Positions 1-7,449 of a stretch of DNA of 11,852 nt are shown here, piece by piece. The notes under the pieces are model-generated. The model was not told the DNA's origin. It was given only the letters and a program-made list of their open reading frames with translations, and searched no databases. The first letter of the stretch is position 1. Each line of letters starts with the position of its first letter. The position numbers and the translations under genes are program-made. Origin of the DNA: JAABSX01 sp964480455 (lineage in GTDB: Bacteria; Bacteroidota; Bacteroidia; Cytophagales; Microscillaceae); the NCBI GenBank assembly GCA_964480455.1, contig CAYZQI010000147.1, positions 1-11,852 on the forward strand. Reading direction: 5' to 3'.

Positions 1-26
1 CACTTCTAACTCAAAATAATATTTGG

Positions 27-120
27 TACTGTTTGACTTTTTACACAACTCCAGCATTTATATTCTAAACAGTATTCAGCCTATTTTATGAAACGCCACC
101 ATAAAAATTATCATAGAACC
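27..120 (+). repeat. Decayed copy of a MITE-like interspersed repeat
   Basis: Positions 51-120 align without gaps to 3991-4060 with 53 of 70 bases identical by hand count, including the shared core TTCTAAACAGTATT. The outer ends also resemble the terminal inverted repeats of the better copy: TGTTTGAC near 30-37 on the left, and the complement of the right end around 101-120. Compared with 3941-4060 it lacks about 25 bases, including the central palindrome. No target duplication is visible around it (ATATTTGG on the left, AAAAAAAC on the right). It is best read as an old, mutated insertion. Confidence 0.6.
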
Positions 121-159
121 AAAAAAACTACCTATTATCTTCTTTTCTCTGAAGCTAGG

Positions 160-189
160 TGAGGTATCTTTTTCCAAAAACATACCTCA
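160..189. other. Inverted repeat (possible RNA hairpin)
   Basis: TGAGGTAT (160-167) is the exact reverse complement of ATACCTCA (182-189). The interior TTTTT/AAAAA run can add a few pairs after one C-C mismatch. It could be the terminator of a gene ending before the window, given the T-run some 20 bases further on, or a structured leader. Nothing in the sequence decides between these. Confidence 0.4.
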
Positions 190-367
190 ATTGGATTAAT
201 TAGCTTTTAAGTCTTTTTTTTTGTATTATTGCAATAGATAACGGTACTAAGTTGCGCAGCGAAATTTACAGTTAATAAAAATATTTTCAAATAACTAGCT
301 GTTGCTTTTGTGCTGTACTTTACTAATTTTTGATAACTTAATTTGAATTAAACAAAATGTTGAACTT

Positions 368-1567
368 ATGAAAGATTCTTATTACTTCACCGAAGAACAC
401 AACTTATTCAGGCAAGGCTTACGCCAATTTTTAGAAAAAGAATGTATTCCGCACATAGACCAATGGGAAAAAAACCAGCAAGTACCCAAAGAAATTTGGA
501 AAAAATTTGGCGAAATGGGTTATCTAGGTATCAATATGCCTGAAGAATATGGCGGCATGAATGCTGATTTTTGGTACTCTGTAGTATTTCAAGAAGAATT
601 AGCACGCTGCTTCTCAGGAGGCTTCTCCATTATCCCTACTGCACACCAATACATGGCCATCACCTACATAGCCAATGTGGGTAGTGAATTTTTGAAACAA
701 AAATACCTTACTCGTGGCATTGCAGGAGAATGGATAGCCTCTATTGCCATCACTGAGCCTAATGCTGGCTCTGATGTAGCAAATATCCGCACTACTGCCC
801 GCAAAGAAGGCGACCATTACATTGTCAATGGCTCTAAAATCTTCATTACTAATGGCGTATATGGCAACTTCCTGGTAACAGTAGTCAAGACCAACTCCGA
901 AGCAGGTACAGCAGGCTTCAGCCTGCTAGTTATAGACCGCAACGCTGAGGGGATTTCGGCCAATAAACTTAACAAATTAGGTTGGCACGCCTCTGACACA
1001 GCCGAACTGTTTTTTGACAATGTAAAAGTACCCGCCGAAAATCTCATCGGTGAAGAAGGCAAAGGCTTTTACTACCTCATGGGTGGGCTGCAGCTAGAGC
1101 GGCTCATAGGAGCAACAGGGGCAATTGGTGCTTGCGAATTTGCCCTAGAATACACCCTACAGTATATGTCTGAAAGAGAAGCATTTGGTAGAAAAATCAA
1201 TCAATTTCAAGCCCTGCGCCACCGCATAGCTGATATGGCAAGTGAAATAGAAGCTACAAAATACTTTGTTTACCATGTCTGTCGTATGCACAATGATGGC
1301 AAATATGCCGTCAAAGAGGCCTCTATGGCAAAACTACTCGCCTCAGAGCTCTCCGACCAGACCATGTACAAGTGCTTGCAAATGTTTGGGGGTTATGGCT
1401 TCATAGAAGATTACAAAATCGCACGTATGTTTAGAGACAGTCGCGTTGGAACTATCGGAGGAGGTTCTTCAGAAGTAATGCGTGAGATTATTGCCAAAAT
1501 GGTAATTGATTCGGTAAATTATAAGAGCTTTATCGGTCATGAAAAGAAAGATGAAGTAACAGCGTAA
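368..1567 (+). CDS. Acyl-CoA dehydrogenase, long-chain/isovaleryl type
   Basis: This is a flavin enzyme that oxidises an acyl-CoA to the 2-enoyl-CoA and passes electrons to electron-transferring flavoprotein, in the cytoplasm. At 399 residues it has normal family length. Visible family motifs are ITEPNAGSD at 128-136, AFGRKI near 272-277 and FGGYGF at 340-345. In short- and medium-chain enzymes the catalytic glutamate sits in a C-terminal YEGT-type motif. Here that site reads IGGGS (363-367), with glycine at the glutamate position. A glutamate in QLERL (E244) instead matches the location used by long-chain and isovaleryl-CoA dehydrogenases, so the enzyme should be active. The substrate (long-chain, isovaleryl or other branched acyl-CoA) cannot be told from sequence alone. 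The start is ATG after an A-rich leader. A four-codon frame (ATG at 357) ends with a TGA that overlaps this start. Confidence 0.95.
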   Translation: MKDSYYFTEEHNLFRQGLRQFLEKECIPHIDQWEKNQQVPKEIWKKFGEMGYLGINMPEEYGGMNADFWYSVVFQEELARCFSGGFSIIPTAHQYMAITYIANVGSEFLKQKYLTRGIAGEWIASIAITEPNAGSDVANIRTTARKEGDHYIVNGSKIFITNGVYGNFLVTVVKTNSEAGTAGFSLLVIDRNAEGISANKLNKLGWHASDTAELFFDNVKVPAENLIGEEGKGFYYLMGGLQLERLIGATGAIGACEFALEYTLQYMSEREAFGRKINQFQALRHRIADMASEIEATKYFVYHVCRMHNDGKYAVKEASMAKLLASELSDQTMYKCLQMFGGYGFIEDYKIARMFRDSRVGTIGGGSSEVMREIIAKMVIDSVNYKSFIGHEKKDEVTA

Positions 1568-1602
1568 ATGTTTTTAAGCCTGTCCTTTTCAATTTCAAAC
1601 AC

Positions 1603-1643
1603 ACACAAAAGCAGTTTTTAAAAAATAAAAACTGCTTTTGTGT
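1603..1643. terminator. Bidirectional terminator hairpin between convergent genes
   Basis: An 18-bp perfect stem, ACACAAAAGCAGTTTTTA (1603-1620) with its exact complement at 1626-1643, encloses an AAAAA loop. It lies in the 86-base gap between the plus-strand stop at 1567 and the minus-strand stop at 1654, where a terminator serving both directions is expected. The A/T runs are inside the stem and supply the weak-pairing tract in either orientation. Confidence 0.85.
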
Positions 1644-1653
1644 ATCAGCCAAG

Positions 1654-3174
1654 CTATAATTTTAAGTTGATACCCATACCCACACCATAGTTTTGGGGGC
1701 TAATGCGTAGATAGCTTCCTGATTTGGCATAATTGCCAATTCCTCTTTCATAAAATGGCTCTACAAAAAGTGTCCATTTTTTATTCAAATGATAATTGCC
1801 TTGCCACCTCAAAGAGAAAGATGTATTCAGCTTTTTGTGTGTATTTACCTTTGTAGAGGGCATATTTTGTTCAGCTTGATGTGTAGTGCTGCCCAATAAC
1901 ACATCAAGGCTTAGCCCAGCCCAAAGTGTGTGGCTAAAGTTTCTACCCAAAGAGAAGCTATCGCCTATCTCAAAAGGTATCTTTAAGTATTGTGTACTTT
2001 GCTCAAGTACGATAGATTTTGCTTCATTGTAATTATTGAGCGAAATGGTGTGATACACATTAGGGTTATAATTTGAATTGGTGGTAATTGTGCGTGCGAT
2101 ATTGACATCACCCATGCTTCCGCTGTTGAGCTGGTTGCTGAGTGAAAAAATTTGCTCATTTTGCTCATTCACGAAAATTGCGTTGGTTTGTAAAGTAGTT
2201 TGTAGCGAATGATATACCACTCCTGTACGCAACTTCAACCTAGCTTTGGGGGCATATACAAGCCGTGCGGAGACAGAAAAAGCACTTTTATATTGTGTTT
2301 GCTCTTCTAAATCCACAAAGAAGTCATCAATAGTTACATTCTGAATATTGTGCAGTTGTAAGTAATCTTTGAGGTAATTTTGGTAATCAAAATTTTGATT
2401 CAAGTCAGTTATTACTGGGCTGAACGCCACCTCGATACTCAGGCGTGAAATATGGGGCGTAGCAGCATTTTTTTGACATGCCATAAAAAAAGCTGTATCT
2501 AAGTGATTAGTACGGTATTCTAACTGATGCACATAATATTGCCTATTGAGTAGTTTTTTGTCTAAATGCTGTAGTTGCACCAGTTTGGCAAATCCCTCAT
2601 TTGTGATTTGTGGCTGGTTTGAGCTAGGCTGAAATGCATTGCCCTTGATTTCTTTCTCCTGACCTGCAATAGGTTGTTGAAACACAGCAGGATCTGCCAA
2701 CCCTAGACTATCTTCTGTGTTGGAAGACACTACAAGTCTGTAAGACTGACTGCTGTGTTGCGCTTGCAGTGTTGACTGAGCATTTTGCGAAGTAGGTTTA
2801 GTTTGCTCACTTTGATTACTAAGCTCCTGATTTTTAGGTACTTGCGCATTATTATTTTGAGTAGTGTACTGCTTTCTACTTTTCTGAGAAGAGGTTTTAT
2901 GCGTCTGGTTGCGTGTGTCTGTTGCTTTGGGTAAATTTGTTTGGTATTGCTGAGGTACATACCATACAAAATAAGCAACTGGCATGAGTAGAAGCAGCGG
3001 CAATAAGATGCTTTTTTTTAGGAAAACATTGCGCCATCTGTACCAACCTGTACCTTTATCAAGTCGGTTTTCTATCTCTGACCAAACCACCGGACTAGGG
3101 GGGAGTTCGGCATCTTCAAATGCTTTTCGCCATTCTTGGGCGAATTTGTCTTCTTCTTCTTCTGAATCTCTCAT
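1654..3174 (-). CDS. Putative anti-sigma / outer-membrane beta-barrel fusion protein
   Basis: I do not recognise a named gene, but the architecture is informative. Residues 1-50 are cytoplasmic in character: an acidic start, then a VWSEIENRL motif (29-37) of the W-x-x-I-x-x-x-L kind seen at the N-terminus of many Bacteroidota proteins encoded beside ECF sigma factors. Residues 55-73 form one hydrophobic helix preceded by positive charges (RWRNVFLKK). Residues 75-180 are a linker rich in Q, N, S, T and K. From about 240 to 506 there are alternating-hydrophobic strands (for example 296-309, 393-405, 413-428, 489-506), ending in GVGMGINLKL, like an outer-membrane barrel. The start ATG overlaps the stop of the sigma gene by 4 bases (ATGA), which implies translational coupling. 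The likely role is to hold the sigma factor at the inner membrane and sense the envelope. Both the anti-sigma activity and the barrel fold are inferred. Confidence 0.7.
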   Translation of the reverse strand: MRDSEEEEDKFAQEWRKAFEDAELPPSPVVWSEIENRLDKGTGWYRWRNVFLKKSILLPLLLLMPVAYFVWYVPQQYQTNLPKATDTRNQTHKTSSQKSRKQYTTQNNNAQVPKNQELSNQSEQTKPTSQNAQSTLQAQHSSQSYRLVVSSNTEDSLGLADPAVFQQPIAGQEKEIKGNAFQPSSNQPQITNEGFAKLVQLQHLDKKLLNRQYYVHQLEYRTNHLDTAFFMACQKNAATPHISRLSIEVAFSPVITDLNQNFDYQNYLKDYLQLHNIQNVTIDDFFVDLEEQTQYKSAFSVSARLVYAPKARLKLRTGVVYHSLQTTLQTNAIFVNEQNEQIFSLSNQLNSGSMGDVNIARTITTNSNYNPNVYHTISLNNYNEAKSIVLEQSTQYLKIPFEIGDSFSLGRNFSHTLWAGLSLDVLLGSTTHQAEQNMPSTKVNTHKKLNTSFSLRWQGNYHLNKKWTLFVEPFYERGIGNYAKSGSYLRISPQNYGVGMGINLKL

Positions 3175-3710
3175 TGCACCGTTTCGTGCTTTTTAATCAT
3201 TTCTTGTAATAGTAGTTTTGCCCTTGCATACTGAGATTTTGAAGTACCCTCTGTGATGTTGAGCATTTCTGCAATCTCTTTGTGTTGATAGCCTTCAATA
3301 GCGTACAAATTAAATACCACTTGTGCTCTATCAGGGAGTTGCTGTACCATAGCAAGCAATTCCTTGAAATTATAGCTCGACAGTATTACCTCAGCATCAG
3401 GTAGTTGATTATCCATCTCTGTGATGTCGTGCGAAGGGTATTGATACAGTTTGCTTCGCTCGTGGTTAAGTGCTGTATTGATAACAATGCGCTTTATCCA
3501 AAACTCAAGAGGAACTTCTCCCCTGAAACTCTTTATTTTCTCAAAAACCTTTATAAATGATTCTTGCAAAATATCTTCTGCTTCCAGACGTCCCTTAGCA
3601 TAGCGCAAAGATACTACAAACATAGAATTGCTATACATTTCATACAGTTGTTTTTGCGCATTGCGCTTGCCTTTCTGACAACCTGCTATGAGTTTTTGTT
3701 CATTTTGCAT
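3171..3710 (-). CDS. RNA polymerase sigma factor, ECF family
   Basis: This 179-residue protein has the two-domain layout of extracytoplasmic-function sigma-70 factors. Region 2 (about 20-88) contains DILQESFIKVF (46-56), the FRGEVPLEFWIKRIVINTA segment and NHERSK. Region 4 (about 116-170) starts at LPDRAQVVFNLYAIEGY and contains a helix-turn-helix, HKEIAEMLNITEGTSKSQYARAK. It would direct RNA polymerase to a small regulon, commonly including its own operon. It is the first gene of a two-gene unit with the downstream membrane protein, which it overlaps by 4 bases. The start ATG at 3710 gives MQNEQKLIAGC, a normal N-terminus for the family. I found no convincing housekeeping promoter upstream on the minus strand. 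Confidence 0.95.
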   Translation of the reverse strand: MQNEQKLIAGCQKGKRNAQKQLYEMYSNSMFVVSLRYAKGRLEAEDILQESFIKVFEKIKSFRGEVPLEFWIKRIVINTALNHERSKLYQYPSHDITEMDNQLPDAEVILSSYNFKELLAMVQQLPDRAQVVFNLYAIEGYQHKEIAEMLNITEGTSKSQYARAKLLLQEMIKKHETVQ

Positions 3711-3794
3711 AGCGAATTTTTACTACCAATAAGGGCTAAGTTTTCTGCTATAGAGATAAGCGTTAAAAAATGTTCTTATCAAATCAAGTGTTGC

Positions 3795-3806
3795 TATCAA
3801 TTGATA
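3795..3806. promoter_or_regulatory. Palindrome TATCAATTGATA, candidate operator
   Basis: This 12-bp perfect palindrome lies 85 bases upstream of the sigma-factor start. A further TATCAAA lies at 3777-3783, so the half-site TATCAA occurs repeatedly in a short span. Position and symmetry fit a dimeric regulator. The AT-rich composition makes a chance palindrome possible. Confidence 0.3.
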
Positions 3807-3940
3807 TGATATGCACTAAACTACGGTCTAAAAAGATTGTTTTGTGTTTTCTAGAGTATGAGCTAAAAACTTTAAAATACCCCTGCCAGCTTCCTAATTA
3901 TTTCAGCCCACAATAAACTCTACAAAAAATAAAAATAAGT

Positions 3941-4060
3941 AGTTGTCTGACAATTTTTGTGGAAATCTGTAGCAGCGGACTTCCAGTCCGCTGGCATTTA
4001 TGTTCTAAACAGTATTTAGCTCATCTTATCGCACACAATCACAAAAATTGTCAAAGAATC
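3941..4060. mobile_element. MITE-like element with terminal inverted repeats and 8-bp target duplication
   Basis: The element is 120 bp with no coding capacity. Its 21-base ends (3941-3961 and 4040-4060) are inverted repeats matching at 17 of 21 positions, and the inner 14 bases, TGACAATTTTTGTG, match perfectly. It is bounded exactly by AAATAAGT at 3933-3940 and AAATAAGT at 4061-4068, an 8-bp direct repeat that reads as a target-site duplication. The middle carries a separate palindrome (3973-3993). A second, degenerate copy lies at 27-120. These are the marks of a non-autonomous element moved by a transposase encoded elsewhere. Several IS families make 8-bp duplications, and I cannot assign one. 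Confidence 0.75.
3973..3993. repeat. Internal palindrome of the MITE-like element
   Basis: CAGCGGACT (3973-3981) and AGTCCGCTG (3985-3993) form a 9-bp perfect stem around a TCC loop. It is markedly more GC-rich than its surroundings. It is missing from the copy at 27-120, so it is either a later insertion into this copy or was lost from the other. Confidence 0.7.
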
Positions 4061-4092
4061 AAATAAGTTTTTTGTAGAATTTAAACTATTTT

Positions 4093-4123
4093 TTTGAAAA
4101 AAGTAAAATGATGTGTAGCTTTG
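4093..4123 (+). promoter_or_regulatory. Bacteroidota-type promoter for the glycogen genes
   Basis: TTTG at 4093-4096 is followed after exactly 19 bases by TAGCTTTG at 4116-4123. This is a full match to the primary sigma-factor consensus TTTG-N19-TAnnTTTG of this phylum. Transcription would start near 4130, giving a leader of about 60 bases before the ATG at 4190. It begins 32 bases beyond the end of the MITE-like element. Confidence 0.75.
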
Positions 4124-4189
4124 ATACAAAGAAAATCATAGTATCTTACTTTTTCAAACTATCATTTTTTAACCCCTGATTCATCAAAA

Positions 4190-6172
4190 ATGAGCTACCT
4201 TAAATTTGATAAAAATGAGTTAGTCAATTTAGAATATTCCTTAGCTCGTGAAACCATACGTACCAACCGAAGTGGCTCTTTTGCAAGTAGTACCATCATA
4301 GGTTGTAACACCCGAAAGTACCACGGCTTACTCATCAGCCCCATAGAAGAATTTGGAGGCGAACGCCACGTGCTTCTCTCTACCCTAGATGCTACCGTCA
4401 TTTATAAAAACAATCGCTTCCCACTTGCCATACACCAATACAAGGGAGGGCACTGTGCCCCCAAAGGGCACATGTATGTCAGAGATTTTAATGCAGAACC
4501 TATCCCACGCATTAGCTATGGCATAGGTAGTGTAAGTCTCGACCGTGATATTCTGCTCGTACAAGAAGATGAATGTATCTTAGTGCGTTACACTTTACGT
4601 GAATCTGATGCCCCCATAAAGCTCAATTTACAACCCTTCTTAGCTTGCCGCCCTATCCATCAACTCAGTAAAGCCAACCTAGATGCTGACCTTGAATTTT
4701 CTTGGGTAAAGAATGGTATCAAAGCGCATATTTATCCCAATTACCCTTCGCTTTATTTTCAAAGCTCAAAGAAAATAGAGTTTATCCCTGCACCAGATTG
4801 GTATTATAATTTTGAGTACATAGAAGAAAAAAAACGAGGCTATGAATACCACGAAGATTTATTCACGATTGGATATTTTGAGGTCGAGCTCAAAAAAGGA
4901 GATAGCTTTGTATTTTGTGTAGGGCTGAAAGAAAACCCTAGCCATACACTCAAAAAACTTTTTGATGCACAGCTCAAAAAACGTATCCCCAGAGATAGCT
5001 TTGAGAATTGCTTGCTCAACTCTGCACAACAGTTTTTAGTCAAAAAAAGTAATCGTGCCGAGCTGATTGCAGGCTACCCTTGGTTTGGCAAATGGGGAAG
5101 AGATACTTTCATAGCTTTGCCAGGGCTTACGCTCGCCCTCAATGAGCCTAACCAATGCAAAGAAATACTAGACAGCAAAACATTAGAACTCAAAAAAGGG
5201 CTTTTCATTAACAATGGTGAGAAAAATCCACCTCTTTACAACTCTGCCGATGCTCCTCTGTGGTTTATCTGGGCAGTGCAGCAGTATTGTTTACATACTA
5301 AAAACCCCGCTGCTGTGTGGAATCAATACGGCGAATACATCAAGAGTATTTTATACGCCTACAGAGTCGGTACTGAACACAATATCCACATGCTAGAAAT
5401 TGGGCTGATTCACGTAGGCAATGAAGGAGAAGCACTTACTTGGATGGACGCAACCGAATCGGGCAAAGCATTTACCCCTCGCGTAGGGCTGCCCGTGGAG
5501 ATTAATGCCCTCTGGTACAATGCACTTTGCTTTGCCCTAGAGATTAGCAAAAAAGACAAAGAGTTTCAAACAAACTGGCAAGACCTACCCCCAATGGTTG
5601 CAGATGCTTTTATTAATAACTTTTGGAGTGAATCAAGAGGCTATCTAGCAGATTATACACACCATACTTACAAAGATTGGGCTGTGCGCCCCAATCAGGT
5701 ATTTGCCACCTCACTACCCTACACTCCCCTAAGCGAGGAAATGAAGCAGTCTATCCTTGAGGTAGTGGAAGATGAGCTACTTACGCCCAAAGGATTGCGC
5801 ACGCTCTCACCCGCACACCCCGACTACAAGGGCATCTATGAAGGCGACCTAGAATATAGAGATGCTGCCTACCATCAAGGAACGGTTTGGCCGTGGCTCT
5901 TAGGCGCTTTCTGTGAGGGACTCCTAAAAATCTATGGGCATACCAAACTAGGACAGGTAATACAAATTTATCAAAATTTTGAAGAAGATATGTGGACACA
6001 TGGCGTTGGCTCGGTTTCAGAAGTATATGACGGCAACCCACCACACCGCCCCAATGGTGCCATCTCGCAGGCTTGGAGTATCGCTGAGTTGCTCAGAATC
6101 AGAGATATGATTCAAGACTATCAACAACATGCCCCACAACTATCACTAGAAATACAAAATGACCTTTTATGA
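4190..6172 (+). CDS. Glycogen debranching enzyme (GH133 amylo-alpha-1,6-glucosidase)
   Basis: This enzyme hydrolyses alpha-1,6 branch points in glycogen-like glucans in the cytoplasm. Its 660 residues match the two-domain prokaryotic form. A beta-rich N-terminal domain (about 10-260, with GCNTRKYHGLL at 38-48) is followed by an (alpha/alpha)6 barrel (about 280-640). Strong motifs of the catalytic domain are YPWFGKWGRDTFIALPG (296-312), NSADAPLWF (351-359), LTWMDA (416-421), RVGLPVEINALWYNAL (431-446), RPNQVFATSLP (500-510) and HQGTVWPWLLGAF (562-574). The acidic residues D305, D353 and D420 in these motifs are candidates for catalysis or substrate contact. There is no signal peptide. It is the first gene of the glycogen unit, with a clear promoter, and its stop overlaps the next start by 4 bases (ATGA, 6169-6172). 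Confidence 0.95.
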   Translation: MSYLKFDKNELVNLEYSLARETIRTNRSGSFASSTIIGCNTRKYHGLLISPIEEFGGERHVLLSTLDATVIYKNNRFPLAIHQYKGGHCAPKGHMYVRDFNAEPIPRISYGIGSVSLDRDILLVQEDECILVRYTLRESDAPIKLNLQPFLACRPIHQLSKANLDADLEFSWVKNGIKAHIYPNYPSLYFQSSKKIEFIPAPDWYYNFEYIEEKKRGYEYHEDLFTIGYFEVELKKGDSFVFCVGLKENPSHTLKKLFDAQLKKRIPRDSFENCLLNSAQQFLVKKSNRAELIAGYPWFGKWGRDTFIALPGLTLALNEPNQCKEILDSKTLELKKGLFINNGEKNPPLYNSADAPLWFIWAVQQYCLHTKNPAAVWNQYGEYIKSILYAYRVGTEHNIHMLEIGLIHVGNEGEALTWMDATESGKAFTPRVGLPVEINALWYNALCFALEISKKDKEFQTNWQDLPPMVADAFINNFWSESRGYLADYTHHTYKDWAVRPNQVFATSLPYTPLSEEMKQSILEVVEDELLTPKGLRTLSPAHPDYKGIYEGDLEYRDAAYHQGTVWPWLLGAFCEGLLKIYGHTKLGQVIQIYQNFEEDMWTHGVGSVSEVYDGNPPHRPNGAISQAWSIAELLRIRDMIQDYQQHAPQLSLEIQNDLL

Positions 6173-7449
6173 GAGTACTTATGCTTGGCTGGGAATACCC
6201 CCCACATATTATCGGAGGACTAGGAACTGCTTGCTTTGGGCTGACCGAAGGGCTGGCGCATACCAACCTTGAGATACTTTTTGTAGTACCCAAAACTTAT
6301 GGCGATGAAGACCAAAGCATCGCACAGCTCATTAGTGCTTCCGCTATCTCACTCAAAAAAATTGGTTATTTTTATAAAAATAGTGGACACTCGCAAGATT
6401 ATATCCGTGTAGGCAACCTTATGCTTCCCACAGCAGTAGAAAATGGCTTTCATACTACCCAAAGCCATGTACAAAGAGAAGATAATGAGGTAAGAGAAAC
6501 ACATAGCGAAGGTTATTTTGAGTTTGAAGGGAGTTATGGTGCAAAACTATATGACGAGGTCAATAATTACTCCTTGGTAGCTGCCCAAATTGCCAGTCAA
6601 TTCGAGTTTGATGTGATACACGCTCACGATTGGCTTACCTATCAAGCTGGTATCAATGCCAAGAAAGTAAGTGGCAAACCGCTTGTGGTGCACCTCCACG
6701 CCACAGAATTTGACCGAAGCGGGCGTTTTGTTAATCAGCGTGTTTTTGAAATAGAAAAAAAAGGCATGGAATTTGCCGACCGCGTGCTGGCAGTAAGCAA
6801 TCTTACCAAGAATATTGCCATAGAAAAATACCGCATTGACGCCCAAAAAATCAACACAGTGTATAATGCTGTCAAACCACTTGAAAATGAAAAAGAAGTC
6901 TTTGTAAAACATATTGGCGATAAAATAGTAACCTTCTTGGGCAGAATTACAATGCAAAAAGGTCCTGAGTATTTTGTAGAAACTGCCTTCTTGGTATTAA
7001 AACAAATGCCCAATGTGCGGTTTGTGATGGCAGGCAGCGGCGATATGCTCCCCAATATCGTCAAGCGTGTGGCAGAGTTGGGCATAGGAGATAGATTTCA
7101 CTTTACTGGCTTCTTGAAAGGCAAAGAAGTCAACCAAATGCTTTCCATAAGTGATGTCTATGTGATGCCCTCGGTCTCAGAACCGTTTGGTATCTCTCCC
7201 TTAGAAGCTATGCGCAACAACGTGCCTGTGGTGATTTCTAAGCAGTCGGGTGTATCTGAAATCTTAAAATATGCCATCAAAGTAGATTTTTGGGATATTC
7301 AAGCAACTGCCGATGCCATTTATGGCATTTTGAACTACAGTGGAATTGCCAACCTTTTCAGAAAGTATGGGCGTAGCGAAGTAGATAGCCTTGTCTGGGA
7401 AGTACCCGCACGCGAAGTGAGCCAAATCTATGCAGAAGTAGCCACATAA
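6169..7449 (+). CDS. GT4-family glycosyltransferase, probable glycogen synthase
   Basis: This cytoplasmic enzyme is predicted to transfer glucose from a nucleotide sugar to an alpha-glucan chain. Its 426 residues form the two-domain GT-B fold. The N-terminal half has MLGWEYPPHIIGGLGTA (5-21, the glycine-rich acceptor/nucleotide loop), HAHDW (151-155) and HLHATEFDRSG (175-185). The C-terminal half has FLGRITMQKG (256-265, with R259 and K264 in the usual donor-phosphate positions), GSGDM (289-293) and the E-x7-E motif SEPFGISPLE with E338 and E346. A polar segment at about 85-125 is longer than in a minimal GT4 enzyme. Glycogen synthesis is inferred from the coupled debranching gene and the GH57 gene downstream. 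The family also includes sucrose and cell-wall glycosyltransferases. The donor (ADP-, UDP- or GDP-glucose) is not evident. Confidence 0.88.
   Translation: MRVLMLGWEYPPHIIGGLGTACFGLTEGLAHTNLEILFVVPKTYGDEDQSIAQLISASAISLKKIGYFYKNSGHSQDYIRVGNLMLPTAVENGFHTTQSHVQREDNEVRETHSEGYFEFEGSYGAKLYDEVNNYSLVAAQIASQFEFDVIHAHDWLTYQAGINAKKVSGKPLVVHLHATEFDRSGRFVNQRVFEIEKKGMEFADRVLAVSNLTKNIAIEKYRIDAQKINTVYNAVKPLENEKEVFVKHIGDKIVTFLGRITMQKGPEYFVETAFLVLKQMPNVRFVMAGSGDMLPNIVKRVAELGIGDRFHFTGFLKGKEVNQMLSISDVYVMPSVSEPFGISPLEAMRNNVPVVISKQSGVSEILKYAIKVDFWDIQATADAIYGILNYSGIANLFRKYGRSEVDSLVWEVPAREVSQIYAEVAT

Larger units (their letters stand above)
1..367. other. Non-coding region upstream of the acyl-CoA dehydrogenase
   Basis: This stretch has no plausible gene on either strand. 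It holds a degenerate copy of a short interspersed repeat (27-120), an inverted repeat able to form a hairpin (160-189), a T-rich run near 212-222, and the leader of the gene at 368. I find no full TTTG-N19-TAnnTTTG promoter. The nearest approximations are TTAATTTG at 338-345 and AATTTTTG at 325-332, and neither has a well-placed -33 TTTG. The upstream neighbour lies outside the window. Confidence 0.7.
3711..4189. other. Divergent intergenic region between the sigma factor and glycogen genes
   Basis: This gap contains no gene. In order it holds a 12-bp perfect palindrome (3795-3806), a MITE-like element with an 8-bp target duplication (3933-4068) and a strong plus-strand promoter (4093-4123). 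The sigma gene leaves to the left and the debranching-enzyme gene to the right. Confidence 0.8.

Noticed and set aside
363..1567. Acyl-CoA dehydrogenase apparently lacking its catalytic glutamate (glycine at G365)
   Set aside because: The long-chain/isovaleryl subgroup uses a glutamate from another helix. E244 in QLERL fits that position, so this is a known active-site variant and not a dead enzyme.
3171..3174. ATGA overlaps (also 6169-6172) as possible frameshift fusions
   Set aside because: Both pairs are separate complete genes of normal family size. The 4-base overlap is a standard translational-coupling arrangement.
6547..6957. 136-residue open frame on the minus strand inside the glycosyltransferase gene
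   Set aside because: It lies wholly opposite a well-supported GT4 gene, has no family features and reads as an antisense shadow. The same applies to the minus-strand frame at 6735-7085.
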